NCBI GenBank assembly: GCA_040757115.1
Contig: JBFLYA010000169.1
Coordinates: forward strand, 1 to 8,197
Length of the DNA: 8,197 nucleotides
From: a bacterium
Lineage (GTDB): Bacteria > UBA9089 > CG2-30-40-21 > SBAY01
Reading direction: 5' to 3'
A program made the position numbers and the translations under genes. The notes below the pieces were generated by a model, which saw only the letters and a program-made list of their open reading frames with translations, had not been told where the DNA came from and ran no database searches. Shown here piece by piece: positions 6,437 through 8,197 of this stretch; position 1 is the stretch's first letter, and every line of letters starts with the position of its first letter.

Positions 6437-6501
6437 CATCCTGTCCTGGCAATCACAACCTTAATTAATTCTATACATTCAGGACTATTTTTGACAGGAT
6501 G
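6437..6501. repeat. 9-bp inverted repeat CATCCTGTC/GACAGGATG
   Basis: CATCCTGTC (6437-6445) and GACAGGATG (6493-6501) are perfect inverted copies, with a second nested pair GTCCTG (6443-6448) and CAGGAC (6480-6485) that partly overlaps the first. The core ATCCTGT also forms the tandem cluster at 6554-6580, so one repeat family is present in both orientations within 150 bp. Confidence 0.75.
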
Positions 6502-6553
6502 AGACACACCCCTACACCTCTCTCAAAAAGAGATAGGATTGGCATGATTTTTT

Positions 6554-6580
6554 ATCCTGTTCATCCTGTAACTCCTGTCA
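6554..6580. repeat. three tandem 9-bp ATCCTGT units
   Basis: ATCCTGTTC, ATCCTGTAA and CTCCTGTCA follow each other without a gap at 6554, 6563 and 6572. The 7-bp core is nearly constant and the last two bases vary. No coding frame or RNA structure explains it. Confidence 0.88.
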
Positions 6581-6639
6581 AAAGACCTGAATAGTTATCT
6601 ATCAACAATAACTTTGGATAATTCATTTCCATTTATTGC

Positions 6640-6816
6640 AACCGTTCAGGTGTAAATAAGGGAAAAGGGAAAAAGAGGGAAAGGAATAATCGCGAATCGT
6701 GTCCGTGAGCCGTTAACCGTTGAAGAAAAACGAACACAGCTAACGAATAATTTATTTTTCCTTTTCCCCAGTTTCTCATTTTCCATATATTACACTATTA
6801 CACAGTGAACGCTTAT
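6640..6816. repeat. possible small element bounded by inverted CGTTCA-type ends
   Basis: The left end reads AACCGTTCAGGTGTAAATAA (6640-6659). The right end, read on the minus strand from 6816, begins ATAAGCGTTCACTGTGTAAT. Inside each end is a purine-rich block such as GGGAAAAGGGAAAAA on one side and its pyrimidine counterpart on the other, giving an imperfect inverted arrangement of about 175 bp. It encodes nothing. A MITE-like element is possible, but the ends are short and diverged and no target-site duplication was established. Confidence 0.4.
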
Positions 6817-6820
6817 TTTT

Positions 6821-6850
6821 ATCCATGTTCATCTGTGCTCATCTGTGGCT
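6821..6850. repeat. three 10-bp ATCTGTG-type tandem units
   Basis: ATCCATGTTC, ATCTGTGCTC and ATCTGTGGCT run consecutively at 6821, 6831 and 6841 with an exact 10-bp period. The unit differs from the ATCCTGT and CGCAAAGG families nearby but has nearly the same period. Confidence 0.85.
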
Positions 6851-6871
6851 AAAAAACAAAACACGAAAGTA

Positions 6872-6953
6872 ACTATTTACCACGAAGGACACGAAGAAAA
6901 TTACAAGACTTAAATACCTCTTCGTGTCCTTCGTGCTCTTTGTGGTGAATAGT
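6872..6953. repeat. large imperfect hairpin made of CACGAAGGA 9-bp units
   Basis: The left arm (6872-6896) contains CACGAAGGA and CACGAAGAA. The right arm (6920-6953) contains the complementary units TTCGTGTCC, TTCGTGCTC and TTTGTGGTG. Sixteen consecutive pairs form between CACGAAGGACACGAAG (6881-6896) and 6920-6935. After a 9-base extra unit on the right arm, 8 of 9 further positions pair (6872-6880 with 6945-6953). The loop is 23 bases. It begins a few bases after the stop of the 7392-6958 gene, so it could protect or help end that transcript. Minus-strand T-rich sequence occurs only about ten bases beyond the stem. Confidence 0.85.
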
Positions 6954-6957
6954 GACA

Positions 6958-7392
6958 CTAAAAGAATCTCTCCAGCAATTTAACAAATGTAGGATTACAG
7001 AGGGTTAAGGCAAGAAGGGCAATGGCAATAAAGATATTTAACCTGAAATTAAGACTCTTAAACCTCTCATTCATCTCCTTTTCCAAACTTTTAAACCTTT
7101 CATCAACTACATTAAACCTCTCATCAATCCAATTTTTCATACCATTAAATCTTTCATCAACCATATTAAATCTTTCCTCAAAAATCTCTCTTGTAACAAG
7201 CTCTTTCTTTAACTCTTCTCTAACTTCTACCTTTATCATCTCTTTCTTTTCAACAATTACCTCTTTTGCCTTCTCGTCAATCGCGATTATAGCCTGTTCT
7301 ATTGCCTTAGCAAATATCTCTGCCTTCCCATTATCCCCAAATGCCTCTTTTAATAGTTCAAAACAACTTCTTGGTAATGTATATGCAATCAT
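6958..7392 (-). CDS. coiled-coil protein with ERF repeats and a C-terminal membrane anchor, function unknown
   Basis: The 144-residue product has a short N-terminal domain (1-40), a long charged coiled coil (about 41-117), a hydrophobic helix (about 118-133) and a short tail. There is no N-terminal signal, so it is probably cytoplasmic and tail-anchored. The coiled coil carries five ERF starts at residues 73, 80, 91, 98 and 109, giving 7-11-7-11 spacing, a mixed heptad/hendecad pattern. The general look resembles DUF1640/CCDC90-like and many unnamed bacterial coiled-coil proteins, but I cannot assign a family. The ATG has GAAGGTGA close upstream. Promoter-like TTGACA and a palindrome lie just before it, and nuoC upstream ends in a terminator-like hairpin, so it probably forms its own transcription unit. 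The antisense frame over this gene is a shadow. Confidence 0.8.
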   Translation of the reverse strand: MIAYTLPRSCFELLKEAFGDNGKAEIFAKAIEQAIIAIDEKAKEVIVEKKEMIKVEVREELKKELVTREIFEERFNMVDERFNGMKNWIDERFNVVDERFKSLEKEMNERFKSLNFRLNIFIAIALLALTLCNPTFVKLLERFF

Positions 7393-7401
7393 TTTTTCAC
7401 C

Positions 7402-7439
7402 TTCAATTATATTGAAACATAAAACTCAATCTTTGTCAA
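7402..7439 (-). promoter_or_regulatory. promoter-like sequence with an overlapping palindrome
   Basis: On the minus strand a consensus -35 TTGACA (7439-7434) is followed after 17 bases by TTCAAT (7416-7411) as a weak -10, or after 22 bases by TATAAT (7411-7406), which is too far for standard spacing. A perfect palindrome, TTCAAT-N3-ATTGAA (7402-7416), covers the -10 area and ends next to the ribosome binding site, so it could be an operator. It would drive the coiled-coil gene. Confidence 0.45.
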
Positions 7440-7506
7440 GAGAAATTTTTTAACTCCTGAACTGATAATTCACCTCATTTTTCTACTATTCTATTAGATA
7501 ATCTAT

Positions 7507-7551
7507 AAAAAAAGTCAGTAACTGTTCACCGCTCTGCAGTGAACGGTTACT
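7507..7551 (-). terminator. Rho-independent terminator-like hairpin just after nuoC
   Basis: On the minus strand AGTAACCGTTCAC (7551-7539), a 9-base loop and GTGAACAGTTACT (7529-7517) form 12 of 13 pairs with one internal C-A mismatch. GAC and then seven T residues (7513-7507) follow. The stem starts four bases after the nuoC stop. Stem GC content is moderate, so its strength is uncertain. The arms belong to the same CGTTCA motif family found at 6640, 6816 and 8074. Confidence 0.65.
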
Positions 7552-7554
7552 CTT

Positions 7555-8010
7555 TCATTTGATTGCCTCCAGAGGATAATCCTTTCGTAAAGGATGTCCT
7601 TGCCAATCATCAGGCATTAAAATTCTTCGCAAATCAGGGTGATTATCAAATTCAACACCCAATAAGTCATATACCTCTCGTTCAAACCAATTCGCACCTT
7701 GCCAGATTCCAGTAACAGAAGAAATAGTCTCACCATCTCCAACCGCTGTTTTTATTCTTATTCGATGATTTTTCTCTATCGAATAAAGATGATAAACGAC
7801 ATCAAATCGTGGACTCCTCTCTGGATAATCTACCCCGCAAATATCCGATAGATAGACAAAGTTTAACTCTTCATTATCGTGAAGGAATTGACAAATTTGT
7901 AATATCTTATCATTTGAGACATAAATAGTCAAATCAGGCTCAGTTTCTACCTTCAAGATATCCTTTTTAAATTTATCTTTAATAATTTTTGTTATTTCCT
8001 GGTTAGTCAT
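7555..8010 (-). CDS. nuoC: NADH-quinone oxidoreductase subunit C (NuoC, 30-kDa subunit)
   Basis: This is a peripheral-arm subunit that contacts NuoD and NuoB near the quinone site and has no cofactor of its own. The 151 residues are a normal length for a stand-alone NuoC and the protein looks complete. The family signature is clear: LSDICGVDYP (54-63), RFDVVYHLYS (68-77), then the WFEREVYDLLGVEF block (108-121) followed by NHPDLRRILMPDDW (123-136) and GHPLRKDYPL (138-147). The ATG at 8010 has AAGGTGA seven bases upstream. In most operons nuoD follows directly, or is fused. Here a terminator-like hairpin comes four bases after the stop and nuoD is 2.7 kb away. The 187 bp upstream hold no gene, so nuoB is not the immediate neighbour within the window. 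Confidence 0.97.
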   Translation of the reverse strand: MTNQEITKIIKDKFKKDILKVETEPDLTIYVSNDKILQICQFLHDNEELNFVYLSDICGVDYPERSPRFDVVYHLYSIEKNHRIRIKTAVGDGETISSVTGIWQGANWFEREVYDLLGVEFDNHPDLRRILMPDDWQGHPLRKDYPLEAIK

Positions 8011-8072
8011 TCTTTGTTCACCTTATTTGCCACAAAAAGAAGCAGGGATAATTAGTAAAATAGCGAATTAGA

Positions 8073-8184
8073 GTAAGCGTTCAGGTGGTGTAACAAAAGG
8101 AGATGTGGAGATTAAGGAGATAGGGAGATATTATTAAAAAAATTGAAATTAATAGAAACTAATAGAAATTTATGGAAATTTGTT
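8073..8184. repeat. compound repeat tract upstream of nuoC: CGTTCA motif, GGAGAT x4, phased 10-bp A/T units x4
   Basis: The tract opens with TAAGCGTTCAGG (8074-8085), a member of the motif family seen at 6640 and 6816. GGAGAT then occurs at 8099, 8107, 8116 and 8124 (steps of 8, 9 and 8). Four 10-bp units follow at 8145, 8155, 8165 and 8175 (GAAATTAATA, GAAACTAATA, GAAATTTATG, GAAATTTGTT), with an A7 run at 8136-8142 just before. A/T tracts at helical spacing suggest intrinsically curved DNA. The tract occupies the leader and promoter region of nuoC. I could not identify a convincing promoter within it. Confidence 0.8.
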
Positions 8185-8197
8185 GTTTTCCACAATC

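Noticed and set aside
7022-7453. Plus-strand open frame of 143 codons, Leu/Ser-rich with repeats
   Set aside because: Its repeats are the antisense reading of the ERF coiled-coil repeats of the minus-strand gene, which has a better start, ribosome binding site and sensible composition.
8011-8197. nuoB or part of it upstream of nuoC
   Set aside because: The region is full of stops and short repeats in all frames and shows none of the NuoB cysteine motifs.

Overview
The window is bacterial, AT-rich and built around genes for respiratory complex I (NADH-quinone oxidoreductase, NDH-1). Every credible gene lies on the minus strand, so transcription runs from high to low coordinates. The low GC, strong AGGAGG-type ribosome binding sites and spacers full of short-period repeats suggest an uncultivated bacterium, but the sequence alone does not fix the phylum. 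Nothing supports an archaeon or a phage.

In transcription order: nuoC (8010-7555), followed directly by a terminator-like hairpin with a T7 tract (7551-7507). Next comes a gene for a coiled-coil membrane-anchored protein (7392-6958) with its own promoter-like sequence, then a spacer of about 0.6 kb made largely of several short repeat families. A DUF5618-like all-helical protein follows (6343-5966). A second spacer of about 0.4 kb contains a degenerate copy of the 3' end of that same gene. Then a compact run begins: an AbiEii-like nucleotidyltransferase (5551-5018), an overlapping 59-residue partner too short for most gene finders (5025-4846), nuoD (4831-3653), a pair of small unknown genes (3644-3396 and 3389-3117), nuoG (3104-579), and a secreted or anchored coiled-coil protein (566-177). 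The left end carries three perfect 28-bp tandem repeats with paired G5 tracts on the minus strand.

NuoC and NuoD form the arm that leads electrons to the quinone site, and NuoG carries a chain of iron-sulfur clusters in the peripheral arm. The nuoC-nuoD junction, normally contiguous or even fused, is opened here by a 2.7-kb accessory island. The downstream part of that island (nucleotidyltransferase plus partner) is joined to nuoD with only 14 bp between them, so nuoD expression probably depends on transcription entering through the accessory module. NuoE and NuoF, the usual NADH-oxidising partners of NuoG, are not between nuoD and nuoG. NuoG has two complete ferredoxin-type cysteine sets and a formate-dehydrogenase-like molybdopterin region that has lost the catalytic Cys/Sec and His.

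The most interesting candidates for something undescribed are the 82/90-residue gene pair embedded without a seam between nuoD and nuoG, the nucleotidyltransferase with its hidden 59-residue partner plus the remnant of a DUF5618-like gene, and the recurrence of unrelated spacer repeats that all have an 8-10 bp period.
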